From: an uncultured Lachnospiraceae bacterium
GTDB taxonomy: Bacteria > Bacillota > Clostridia > Lachnospirales > Lachnospiraceae
Assembly: GCA_934402055.1 (NCBI GenBank)
Contig: CAKRTC010000008.1
Span: 1-64,000, forward strand
Length of the DNA: 64,000 bases
Direction: 5' to 3'
The notes beneath the pieces are model-generated. The model made no database searches, was not told where the DNA came from, and saw nothing but the letters and a program-made list of their open reading frames with translations. Position numbers and translations under genes: made by a program. Shown here piece by piece: positions 1 through 7,545 of the stretch (its first letter is position 1; each line of letters opens with the position of its first letter).

Positions 1-311
1 TTTGCTCCGCATTCTGCGGCATAATCGTTCATCTCTCTTGTTGCCTTTGCGGTCGCCATACCTGTTCCGGCTACTACGGGTACTCTGCCTGCTACTATCT
101 CACAGCCCTTTTTGATGAGTTCTTTTCTCTCTTCTATACTCATCATATGGTATTCTCCGGTAGTTCCGCCTACCAGCACTCCGTCCATTCCGTTTTCGAT
201 AACGTAGTCTATTACCTTCTTGTAGCCTTCGTAATCTATGCTTTCATCTGCATTAAACGGTGTTACCAACGGTACATATAATCCTTTGATATGATCCTTT
301 TTATAGCTCAT
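1..311 (-). CDS. DapA-family aldolase, N-terminal part (cut by window edge)
   Basis: Reading the minus strand from the ATG at 309-311 gives about 103 residues, beginning MSYKKDHIKGLYVPLVTPFN and continuing with GVLVGGTTGEYHMMSIEERKEL; both are hallmarks of the dihydrodipicolinate synthase/N-acetylneuraminate lyase TIM-barrel family. The GTTGE phosphate/carboxylate-binding loop is visible; the Schiff-base lysine lies beyond the window. Members cleave or condense pyruvate-containing 2-oxo acids. Because an IlvD/Edd-type dehydratase is immediately upstream on the same strand, a 2-keto-3-deoxy sugar-acid aldolase is inferred rather than lysine biosynthesis, but a true DapA cannot be excluded. Confidence 0.8.
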   Translation of the reverse strand, partial: MSYKKDHIKGLYVPLVTPFNADESIDYEGYKKVIDYVIENGMDGVLVGGTTGEYHMMSIEERKELIKKGCEIVAGRVPVVAGTGMATAKATREMNDYAAECGA

Positions 312-382
312 TTTTTATTCCTTTTTTATAATCTATGTATTTTTATCAATATATTATTTAATTCATACCTTTTACTCTTATG

Positions 383-429
383 ATTCGGTTTCCCGACATC
401 GTCGTTTTCTAAACGATGCCGGACCGAAT
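383..429 (-). other. Hairpin between dehydratase and aldolase genes
   Basis: ATTCGGT (383-389) pairs with ACCGAAT (423-429), and inside it CGACATCGT (394-402) pairs with ACGATGCCG (413-421) with one G-T wobble. On the transcribed minus strand there is no strong T-run directly after the stem, so this looks like an mRNA processing or stabilising structure or a weak attenuator inside the operon rather than a full terminator. Confidence 0.5.
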
Positions 430-483
430 ACAATAAAGAAGGGTAATCTGTATGAACACACTTACTAATACTAAACAGCTGCA

Positions 484-2142
484 TTACCAATTTTGCATCG
501 CAGCTCCTTCGTTTGCCTGCCTGCATGTAGCACCATATATAGCAAGGACACCACTCTTAACCTTTGGTTCAGGTTTATTCCAGTGTTTTTTTCTTTCCTC
601 GAGTACCTCATCTGATACCATCAACTCAATTCGTCCCTCGGAAATGTTGTATTCAATGATATCGCCGTCCTCCACAAATGCTATCAGTCCTCCGGCCATA
701 GCCTCAGGTGCAGCATGTCCTATAATAGTTCCGTGATTAAAGCCTGAGAATCTACCGTCACTGATAAGTGCAACTTTTTCCTCCATATGCTTTGCTATAA
801 GGCTGTCCGTTACTTTCATCAGCTCATTCATTCCGGGCGATCCCTGCGGCCCTTCATATCTCAGTACTATAATCTCTCCCTCTTTGATCTCATCTCTCAT
901 TACGGCCGCTGCAGCATCTTCTTCCTTATCGAAGACCCTTGCTTTGCCTCTGAACTCCCTCATATTTTCCGGAACTCCTGTAGGTCTTACAACAGCACCG
1001 TCCATGGCAATATTTCCTTTAAGAATACGCATGCCCGCAATATCCTGATACGGCTTGTCCAGAGTATGAATTATACTATCCTCAGGTACCTGTATTTCTT
1101 TAAGATATTCGCCCCAGCTTATTCCGAGCAGTGTCTTTTCAGATGTATACAGCTCACTCTCGAGTCTCTTCATCACAGCCGGAACGCCTCCTGCATTATA
1201 GAAATCTACTACAGTGTATCTTCCGCTTGGTATCACTCCGACAAGACACTTTATCTTTTGAGCTATATCGTCAAAATCATCTATCTTTAGTCCAAGCCCC
1301 AACTCATAGCTGTAAGCCAAAATATGCAAAACTGCATTTGTCGACCCTGCCATAGCCATATCAAGCATTGCTGTATTGAGCAGTACCTCTTTGGTTATGA
1401 TATCTTCCGGACATATTCCCTTTTTCACATTTTCAACAATAAATCTTCCGGCATCTATGCAGCTTCGCAACTTAAGGTTATCTGCTGCCGGAATCGTTGC
1501 GGTTCCCGGTAAGACAAGATTCAATGCCTCTCCTAATATCTGCATGGTACACGCCGTACCCATTGAAGGACACGCACCGAAGGAAGGACATACATGTTCC
1601 TGCACAATATCCAGCATTTCCTTATCGCCTCTTATAGCAGCTACATCAATATCCGCCTGTACAAGTGCCTTTCCGCAATAGCTTCCCGCAGCCATAATTC
1701 CGCCTGTTACTACTATGCATGGTATATGCACTCTTAATGCTGCAAGATATGCACCGGCGATTATATTGTCGCAGGATGCCATTATGACAAGTCCGTCAAG
1801 CTTATGTATCTTGACCACGGATTCAATTGACATTGCCACAATATCTCTCAAAGCCAACTCGTATCTCAGTCCGTCAGATCCTGTTGCCATGTTTCCGCAG
1901 GTGGCAGGCACACCGAACTCCATAGGCATTCCGCCTGCCATCCAGATCCCTTTTTTCACATTTTCCGCAAGTGTTCTTAAATGTGCAGTTCCCGGAGATC
2001 CCTCAAAAAATGTATTTGCTATTCCTATATGCGGCTTTTTCAAGATATCATTATTCTGATATCCCGCTGCTATATACATAATTCTGCGATTGGCAGCACC
2101 GGTTCCCTCCCAGTAACTGCGCTCTTTTTTCATGTCATACAT
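484..2142 (-). CDS. IlvD/Edd-family dehydratase, probable sugar-acid dehydratase
   Basis: The 552-residue product has the IlvD/Edd fold signature with candidate iron-sulfur ligands in ATCGNMATGSDG, MASCDNIIAG and GACPSMGTACTM, and the C-terminal SDGRFSGFNHG active-site loop. Family members dehydrate 2,3-dihydroxy acids (isoleucine/valine synthesis) or aldonic acids (sugar catabolism). The GACPSMGTACTM form resembles sugar-acid dehydratases more than the GACGGMYTANTM of biosynthetic IlvD; this is inferred from memory of the families. The start is set at 2142 because AAGGAG lies 9 nt upstream of that ATG; an upstream in-frame ATG at 2169 lacks a good ribosome site. The DapA-type aldolase downstream and divergent LysR regulator fit a dehydrate-then-cleave pathway for an unknown aldonate. 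Confidence 0.8.
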   Translation of the reverse strand: MYDMKKERSYWEGTGAANRRIMYIAAGYQNNDILKKPHIGIANTFFEGSPGTAHLRTLAENVKKGIWMAGGMPMEFGVPATCGNMATGSDGLRYELALRDIVAMSIESVVKIHKLDGLVIMASCDNIIAGAYLAALRVHIPCIVVTGGIMAAGSYCGKALVQADIDVAAIRGDKEMLDIVQEHVCPSFGACPSMGTACTMQILGEALNLVLPGTATIPAADNLKLRSCIDAGRFIVENVKKGICPEDIITKEVLLNTAMLDMAMAGSTNAVLHILAYSYELGLGLKIDDFDDIAQKIKCLVGVIPSGRYTVVDFYNAGGVPAVMKRLESELYTSEKTLLGISWGEYLKEIQVPEDSIIHTLDKPYQDIAGMRILKGNIAMDGAVVRPTGVPENMREFRGKARVFDKEEDAAAAVMRDEIKEGEIIVLRYEGPQGSPGMNELMKVTDSLIAKHMEEKVALISDGRFSGFNHGTIIGHAAPEAMAGGLIAFVEDGDIIEYNISEGRIELMVSDEVLEERKKHWNKPEPKVKSGVLAIYGATCRQANEGAAMQNW

Positions 2143-2447
2143 GTTGAATTGCTCCTTACTGATTTTCATGTAAATGTTTTGTTTCGGCCCTTGCCTATGC
2201 CTGAATTTAACAACACCTACAGCAAAACATAAAGAAACCATAGCTTATACATAGCATTACAAAAAATTATCTAAAACTTGTCTAAAATAGCCGCGAAGCG
2301 TTTTGTATTGCGATATATACAATTGTTTTATTTTGTTTTTTTGCACTTTTTCTATGTGAATGGTTTTTGCGGGATACTTAACTGATTTATAGATAAAAGA
2401 TTATTCAAGATTCCATAAAATTCTCTTATTCATTCGAATTCGGCATT

Positions 2448-2475
2448 TTGACAAAGATCATTTTTCTGTTATAAA
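2448..2475 (+). promoter_or_regulatory. Probable sigma-A promoter of the LysR gene
   Basis: TTGACA at 2448-2453 is separated by 16 nt from TATAAA at 2470-2475. A palindrome CGAATTCG lies just upstream near 2435-2442. The 2143-2505 stretch between the divergent dehydratase and LysR genes is AT-rich; nothing else coding is visible in it. A LysR site shared by both directions is likely but not pinpointed. Confidence 0.6.
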
Positions 2476-2505
2476 TATATTAAAATAAGAAAGGGAGGAT
2501 TTGCT

Positions 2506-3393
2506 TTGTCTATCTCTAAATATGTAGCATTTGCAAAGGTTGCCGAGCTTGGAAGTCTGACCCGTGCAGCTGAGGTTTTAGGTTATACTCAGCCTGCAAT
2601 AAGTCATATAATCAATTCCCTTGAAAAGCGCTTCGGTTTTCCTCTTTTTACACGAAGCCGCGATGCCTGTGTATTAACAGATAACGGTCAACGTCTGCTC
2701 AGCTATTGCCTGCAGATCATAAAAGATGAAGAACGACTGAATGACGAAGTCAATTCCCTCAACGGACTATTTACCGGCAGCATACGCATAGGTGCTCTAA
2801 GCAGCATGTTGAAACAATTTGTGCCTATGATCATACATAATTTCTCAGCTGTTTATTCAAATGTTGATATAAGTCTGAATGAAATGATCTTCACGGATAT
2901 TACAGATAGTTTAAGATCCGGAATTATCGATATAGGCTTTACAAGCAGTAAGGTTCCCGATAAAATCAAGTTCACTGCATTGTTTAATGATCCGGTAAGG
3001 TTAGTTATTCCGCATGACCACCCCTTCAACGCTTACGATAAGGTTCCGGTAAAATTATTGAACGGATGCAATTTCATAATGCCGTCTGCAGGCTATGACG
3101 ATGTATATAAGGCTATAAGCGATAAGGCTGAAATATATCCTAATATCAGATACTATATAGGTTCTGACAGTGCTATTGCCGGCATGGTGGCAAATCATCT
3201 TGGCATATCTATAATGTCCGAACAACAAACACGTTATATCGGGAATGATATAGTATGTAAGGAATTCGTTGAAGATTTTCACAGAACTCTTGGTATTGCA
3301 GTAAACTCACAATATCATCCTACACCTGCCGTTAAAGCATTTATTAAAGCGGCAATGAACTGTTCCTCCGATTTTTTTATGAATAGAATATAA
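2506..3393 (+). CDS. LysR-family transcriptional regulator
   Basis: The 295-residue product begins with the LysR winged helix-turn-helix: ISKYVAFAKVAELGSLTRAA followed by LGYTQPAISHIINSLEKRFG at residues about 2-45. The rest is the periplasmic-binding-protein-like effector domain. It starts with TTG, preceded by AAGGGAGG at 2491-2498. It is divergent from the dehydratase/aldolase genes, the standard LysR layout, so it probably responds to the pathway substrate or an intermediate and controls that operon. The effector cannot be read from sequence. Confidence 0.88.
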   Translation: MSISKYVAFAKVAELGSLTRAAEVLGYTQPAISHIINSLEKRFGFPLFTRSRDACVLTDNGQRLLSYCLQIIKDEERLNDEVNSLNGLFTGSIRIGALSSMLKQFVPMIIHNFSAVYSNVDISLNEMIFTDITDSLRSGIIDIGFTSSKVPDKIKFTALFNDPVRLVIPHDHPFNAYDKVPVKLLNGCNFIMPSAGYDDVYKAISDKAEIYPNIRYYIGSDSAIAGMVANHLGISIMSEQQTRYIGNDIVCKEFVEDFHRTLGIAVNSQYHPTPAVKAFIKAAMNCSSDFFMNRI

Positions 3394-3397
3394 AGAC

Positions 3398-3463
3398 AGG
3401 GAGCTTTACATACAAACCAATGCAAAGCTCCCTATTATTATGAACCGCTACTATAGTGGTTCA
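3398..3463 (+). terminator. Two consecutive stem-loops after LysR gene
   Basis: AGGGAGCTTT (3398-3407) pairs perfectly with AAAGCTCCCT (3424-3433), followed by an AT-rich tract. A second near-perfect palindrome, TGAACCGCTACTATAGTGGTTCA, follows at about 3441-3463. Placed between the convergent LysR and decarboxylase genes, the pair probably terminates both directions. Confidence 0.7.
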
Positions 3464-3516
3464 CTAACATGTATAAATTTGTAAAATGCATCCCGTTTCT
3501 ATGCCTGTTTCTTTAT

Positions 3517-4938
3517 TCAGCTTAAGCCGCGTACTACTCTCAGCTTATCTATGCCGTAATATTTAAAGCAGGCTATGCTGTGCTCATCAAGCCTTTCTCC
3601 GCATACGGCAACAGGCACTGCCGGAGGACAGCTCACTCCCGGTTCCGCAAGTATGCGTCCGAATGCATCATCAACCGCCACAAGCTTATTTTCAGACATC
3701 AATGCATCCTTGGCACCAATTAAGGCTATGCCCTTATGAATCTGTGGTATGGCTTCATCTATAGCTTTACGCCTCTCAATATTTAAAAGTGCCTGCTCAA
3801 GCAGATCTATATCGGCAGCCGTACTGAAGGGCGTGAACATCATAACCGCATAATCGGGATCGCTGAATTCGATGTAAATGTTTTGTTCTAAAAGCTTATC
3901 GGCAAGTTCCGTACCTCTGTATCCGTAGCTCTTTGAAGCTATACATAACTTCAAAGCTTCATCACCGATAAGCTCATATCCGGCTGTCCTAAGCTTAGCC
4001 TTAAGCCCGGCTATCCTTTCTGCCATGGCAGCACATAGCTTCGGATATTCCTCCGACATAAGTTTATTCGCCATATCAAGAGACTGCATGATAAGGTACG
4101 ATGGACTCGTCGAAGCAAACATGGCAAGTGCCTGCTCTGCGGCACATCTAAAGAGCTCCGGTGCATGATCAGATATATGCAGATAGGCTCCTCCCGTCAG
4201 CACGGGAAGTGTCTTATGTGCCGAATCACAGCACATATCGGCTCCGAGATCGATAGGGTGTATGCTTAATCTAAGCTTTGTCACCTTTGCCGCAGCTTCA
4301 TTTTCAGCAGCATTTACATTAGCCGTACTTACTGTAGTTTCATTTTGTATAAACTTAAGATATGCCCCATGTGCATCGTCAACTATAAGCAGACATCCGT
4401 GTCTGTGACATACATCTGCTATCATCCGGATATCGGCAATATTTCCGAGGTAATCCGGGCTTGTGATGTATACGGCATCCGGAGCATCTTCGGCTATTGT
4501 AGACTCTATATCTTCTGCCGTCAGCTTACAGCTTACAAGTCCCGCATTGTCCGATGAATAAAGCCATTTAACATCTATATCCAGTAATGCTGCAGCTGTT
4601 ATAAAGGTCTTGTGAGCATTCCTTCCCGCAGCTATGCGTGCCGTAGTTCTTCCTTTGGTTCTTGCATACATGCTCACAAGATACAGCATGGCTCTGATGC
4701 AGAGAGATGAGCCTTCCGTGGAATACAGGCTCCTTGCCGTTCCAAATATCGCAGAAGCATTGTCCTCGCTCTCCCTTATTATGCCATCTGCATGATAGAG
4801 CACATCCGCACCCTCTATCTCTGTTATATCGAGTGCCTCCGGTCCGAGCAATGTCTTACCCTTATGCCCCGGCATATGCATCCTTACAGCCTGCTTGTCT
4901 TTGTATTCATTTACAAAATCACATATAGGTGTGTTCAT
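3517..4938 (-). CDS. Orn/Lys/Arg decarboxylase family protein (PLP, fold type I)
   Basis: The 473-residue product carries MHMPGHKGK near its N-terminus and the PLP-lysine segment CDSAHKTLPVLTGGAYLH, both typical of the Orn/Lys/Arg decarboxylase family. The IVDDAHGAYLKF motif supplies the cofactor-contacting Asp. It decarboxylates a basic amino acid to a polyamine or cadaverine; which one cannot be told, though short Gram-positive SpeA-like enzymes often use arginine or lysine. It lacks the N-terminal wing domain of the long inducible enzymes. The second ATG (4938) is preferred over 4944 because it leaves about 8 nt to AAGGA. It stands alone, with no sliding polyamine genes next to it. Confidence 0.85.
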   Translation of the reverse strand: MNTPICDFVNEYKDKQAVRMHMPGHKGKTLLGPEALDITEIEGADVLYHADGIIRESEDNASAIFGTARSLYSTEGSSLCIRAMLYLVSMYARTKGRTTARIAAGRNAHKTFITAAALLDIDVKWLYSSDNAGLVSCKLTAEDIESTIAEDAPDAVYITSPDYLGNIADIRMIADVCHRHGCLLIVDDAHGAYLKFIQNETTVSTANVNAAENEAAAKVTKLRLSIHPIDLGADMCCDSAHKTLPVLTGGAYLHISDHAPELFRCAAEQALAMFASTSPSYLIMQSLDMANKLMSEEYPKLCAAMAERIAGLKAKLRTAGYELIGDEALKLCIASKSYGYRGTELADKLLEQNIYIEFSDPDYAVMMFTPFSTAADIDLLEQALLNIERRKAIDEAIPQIHKGIALIGAKDALMSENKLVAVDDAFGRILAEPGVSCPPAVPVAVCGERLDEHSIACFKYYGIDKLRVVRGLS

Positions 4939-5038
4939 ATTCATTTCCTTGTAAATTGATATTGTCTGTGCAGAAATGATTATACATCAATTAACATTTA
5001 TAGCAAAATCTGTCCTTATGAGCTTACGTACCAATCTA

Positions 5039-5067
5039 TTGACTTGCACCTGCTTCGCAGGTATAAT
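5039..5067 (+). promoter_or_regulatory. higBA promoter with embedded palindromic operator
   Basis: TTGACT (5039-5044) and TATAAT (5062-5067) are 17 nt apart. The spacer contains a perfect inverted repeat ACCTGC-TTC-GCAGGT (5048-5062) whose right end runs into the -10 box. The toxin ATG is only 7 nt after the -10, so either the transcript is almost leaderless or another start is used. The repeat is a strong candidate for HigA autorepression. Confidence 0.75.
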
Positions 5068-5073
5068 TTGTAC

Positions 5074-5355
5074 ATGATAAAAGGATTCTCAGACAAAGAA
5101 ACTGAATTAATTTATAATCAAAAGTTTTCCAAAAAGCTACCCGAATCTATTCAAAAGATAGCACTTCGAAAACTTATTATGATCGATAACGCAGAAAGTT
5201 TAAATGATCTGCGTATTCCTCCGTCGAATCATCTTGAGCAGCTTCAGGGTGATCGAAAAGGGCAATACAGTATACGTATTAATGATTCCTATAGGATTTG
5301 CTTTACGGTTACAGCCGGTGGCTTTAAGAATGTTGAAATCGTTAATTATCACTGA
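5074..5355 (+). CDS. higB: HigB-type toxin (RelE/ParE superfamily)
   Basis: The 93-residue product begins MIKGFSDKETELIYNQ and has the HigB pattern of a short helical N-terminus, DNAESLNDLRIPPSNHLEQL and RKGQYSIRINDSYRICFTV with basic residues typical of the mRNA-interferase active surface. It would cleave translated mRNA at the ribosome when not bound by its antitoxin. The ATG at 5074 is preferred to an upstream in-frame one at 5044, which falls inside the promoter. HigA follows after 15 nt, toxin-first order as usual for higBA. Confidence 0.9.
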   Translation: MIKGFSDKETELIYNQKFSKKLPESIQKIALRKLIMIDNAESLNDLRIPPSNHLEQLQGDRKGQYSIRINDSYRICFTVTAGGFKNVEIVNYH

Positions 5356-5370
5356 AACTAAGGAGATCTT

Positions 5371-5679
5371 ATGGAAAAATATATAGAAACACCTACAGTC
5401 GGAGAAATACTTTATGATGAATTTATGCAGCCTTTCGGTCTGTCATCATATAAGCTCGCCCAAGCTATTCATGTTCCGATATCAAGGATTCAGGAAATTA
5501 TATCCGGGAAAAGGAGAATTTCTGTTGATACCTCGCTCCGTCTCGGGCGTTATTTCGGAGTGTCTGAAAAATATTTTCTAAACATTCAAAATGATATTGA
5601 CCTTAGAAACACAAAGCATGCACATGAAGCCGAGCTTATACAAATAGTTCCGTTTCAGCATAAACTTATGCAGATGTAA
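5371..5679 (+). CDS. higA: HigA-type antitoxin, XRE helix-turn-helix
   Basis: The 102-residue protein starts TPTVGEILYDEFMQPFGLSS and has the HTH segment YKLAQAIHVPISRIQEIISGKRRIS, the HigA/VapI subfamily signature. It should neutralise HigB and bind the palindrome inside the promoter. AAGGAG lies just before its ATG, and a stem-loop terminator follows, so higBA is a closed two-gene unit. Confidence 0.92.
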   Translation: MEKYIETPTVGEILYDEFMQPFGLSSYKLAQAIHVPISRIQEIISGKRRISVDTSLRLGRYFGVSEKYFLNIQNDIDLRNTKHAHEAELIQIVPFQHKLMQM

Positions 5680-5719
5680 TTAAGACACATATATAATATT
5701 TAATTTTATAAAATACAAA

Positions 5720-5777
5720 AACGGCAGCTTGATATACCTCCGGGATTCCGGTACATATCAAAAATGCCGTTCTTTTT
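5720..5777 (+). terminator. Terminator after higBA
   Basis: AACGGCA (5720-5726) and TTGATAT (5729-5735) pair with ATATCAA (5755-5761) and TGCCGTT (5765-5771); an inner CCGG-CCGG step closes the loop, and CTTTTTAT follows. It lies between convergent genes and may serve the radical SAM gene too. Confidence 0.8.
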
Positions 5778-5849
5778 ATATAAGAGCCATGATTCAAAAC
5801 TTCTTATTGCAATACTTATAGACTCAAATCCTTATGTATGATCTAATAT

Positions 5850-7232
5850 TTATTCTCCGCCGAGACGTCTCTTCGCTTCCAGATATATCGCGCATTCCAT
5901 ACGCTTTCTGAATAAGCGACAGCCGCTCTCATATACTCCGGTTATGCTGCCTGTAGCATGATAAGCATTGGCCGCACAGCCTCCCGAGCAATAGAGCTTA
6001 GCCCAGCAGTCATTGCATTCCGGATGTGCATAGACATTGCACTGCTTGAACTGATCCTGAACCGCATGATTGTCAATGCCGTTCCAGATATCTCCGAGCT
6101 TGAACTTCTCGTCTCCTACAAACTGGTGACATGGATACAAGTCTCCCCAAGGAGTAACAGCCATATACTCGGTGCCCGATCCGCAGCCCGATATCCTCTT
6201 GTAGATACACGGTCCGCCCGAGAGATCTATCATATAATGATAGAAGGTGAAAGGTCTGCCCTCTTCACGGCGCTTTATCATAAGCTCCGCAAGCTGCTCA
6301 TACTGCTCCATAACGATCTTGAGATCGTCCTCAGTAAGTGCCGAAGCATCCTTAGGATCACATACCACAGGCTCCATGCTCAGCTCGTCGAAGCCTAAAT
6401 CAAGCATAGTCTGAATATCCTTGAGAAAATCAGGATTGTGATGAGTAAAGGTTCCTCGCATGTAATAATTCTTGCCGCCACGTGACTCAACAAGCTTTTG
6501 GAACTTAGGAACTATGCGATCCCAACTTCCGTTGCCTGCATAATCCACTCTGAAGCGGTCATGCACCTCCTTGCGTCCGTCAAGGCTGAGCACGACATTA
6601 CTCATCTCACGGTTGGCAAAATCTATAACATCGTCATCGATAAGCATACCGTTGGTAGTAAGCGTGAATCTGAAATTCTTATTCTTTTCCTTCTCTACTG
6701 ATCTCGCGTAAGCTACGAGCTGCTTGACAACATCCCAGTTCATAAGCGGCTCTCCGCCGAAGAAATCCACCTCAAGATTATGACGTGTGCCTGAGTTCTC
6801 GATCAGGAAATCAAGTGCTCTCTTGCCGGTCTCAAAGCTCATTATCGCACGTTCACCGTCATATCTTCCCTGACTTGCAAAGCAATATGAACAGTTCAAA
6901 TTGCAGGTATGGGCAACATGCAGACACAGAGCCTTGACCACATTTGAAGTACGCTCCTTAAGAACACCTGCCATAGGTGCAAAGGTATCCTCCGCAAAGA
7001 GCTTGCCTGCTTCCTTGAGCTCACATATCTGATCATAGCATTCATTAAGCTCCGGCTCGGTAACCTCCGGGTCATCGGCATACTTAATACTAAGCTCCTT
7101 AATAAGCTCCTCACGTGTCTTAGACTCAAAGCCTTCAACTATATCGTATGCGGCGTCATCCACTATATGTATTGAGCCTGAAAATGTATCCAAAACTATA
7201 TTCAGTCCGCCCTGCTTATAGCAATGTACCAT
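5850..7232 (-). CDS. scfB: SCIFF peptide maturase, radical SAM/SPASM thioether synthase
   Basis: The 460-residue product has a peptide-recognition N-terminus, the radical SAM cluster motif CNLNCSYC near residue 110, the GGEPLMNW loop, and a SPASM domain with CGSGTEYMAV, PCHQF, CNDCWAKLYCSGGC and a final YESGCR. This set is diagnostic of the enzyme that forms Cys-to-alpha-carbon thioether links in the six-cysteine SCIFF (ranthipeptide) precursor. The precursor gene is just upstream on the same strand. AGAGGA 8 nt before the ATG sets the start. No dedicated exporter or protease is adjacent. Confidence 0.93.
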   Translation of the reverse strand: MVHCYKQGGLNIVLDTFSGSIHIVDDAAYDIVEGFESKTREELIKELSIKYADDPEVTEPELNECYDQICELKEAGKLFAEDTFAPMAGVLKERTSNVVKALCLHVAHTCNLNCSYCFASQGRYDGERAIMSFETGKRALDFLIENSGTRHNLEVDFFGGEPLMNWDVVKQLVAYARSVEKEKNKNFRFTLTTNGMLIDDDVIDFANREMSNVVLSLDGRKEVHDRFRVDYAGNGSWDRIVPKFQKLVESRGGKNYYMRGTFTHHNPDFLKDIQTMLDLGFDELSMEPVVCDPKDASALTEDDLKIVMEQYEQLAELMIKRREEGRPFTFYHYMIDLSGGPCIYKRISGCGSGTEYMAVTPWGDLYPCHQFVGDEKFKLGDIWNGIDNHAVQDQFKQCNVYAHPECNDCWAKLYCSGGCAANAYHATGSITGVYESGCRLFRKRMECAIYLEAKRRLGGE

Positions 7233-7253
7233 CTGTTATCCTCTCGATCTCTT

Positions 7254-7300
7254 AACAATAAAAGTCCCGCTCCAAAGGCATATCAATGCTTTGAAGCGGG
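7254..7300 (-). terminator. Attenuator-like hairpin between SCIFF precursor and maturase
   Basis: CCCGCT-CAAAG (7266-7277) pairs with CTTTG-AGCGGG (7289-7300); on the transcribed minus strand it is followed by ACTTTTATT. It therefore resembles a leaky intrinsic terminator that would make precursor mRNA exceed maturase mRNA. Confidence 0.7.
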
Positions 7301-7323
7301 AGTCTTGAAAAATTACGCGTAAA

Positions 7324-7476
7324 TTACTGCTGAACCTTAGCGTTCTCGCACTTCTGGTTAGCGATACCGCAGCTTGTCTTGCATGCTGACTGACATGATG
7401 TCTGGCACTCGCCGCATCCGCCGTTCTTAGCGCTCTCGCAAAGATTACGTGTCTCTAAAGTCTGTATATGCTTCAT
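7324..7476 (-). CDS. scfA: SCIFF ranthipeptide precursor
   Basis: A 50-residue ORF begins MKHIQTLETRNLCESAKNGG and ends with the conserved core CGECQTSCQSACKTSCG...C. The MKHI(K/Q)TL start and SCQSACKTSC core identify it as SCIFF, six cysteines in about forty-five residues. Counted here there are seven cysteines (13, 21, 24, 28, 32, 36, 43); residue 13 is the unusual one. The ATG at 7476 has 8 nt to GGAGG; the ATG at 7482 is too close. It is the substrate of the radical SAM maturase downstream. Confidence 0.95.
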   Translation of the reverse strand: MKHIQTLETRNLCESAKNGGCGECQTSCQSACKTSCGIANQKCENAKVQQ

Positions 7477-7516
7477 ATTCATTTCCTCCGAACAGATTAT
7501 ACTAAAATCGCCCTTT

Positions 7517-7545
7517 ATTTTAACATGCCCTTATTGGGAAGTCAA
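7517..7545 (-). promoter_or_regulatory. Promoter of the SCIFF operon
   Basis: Reading the minus strand, TTGACT (7545-7540) and TAAAAT (7522-7517) are separated by exactly 17 nt, with another TATAAT-like box nearer the gene. The -35 box lies in the last codons of the activase gene (stop at 7531), so the SCIFF gene has its own promoter. Confidence 0.6.
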
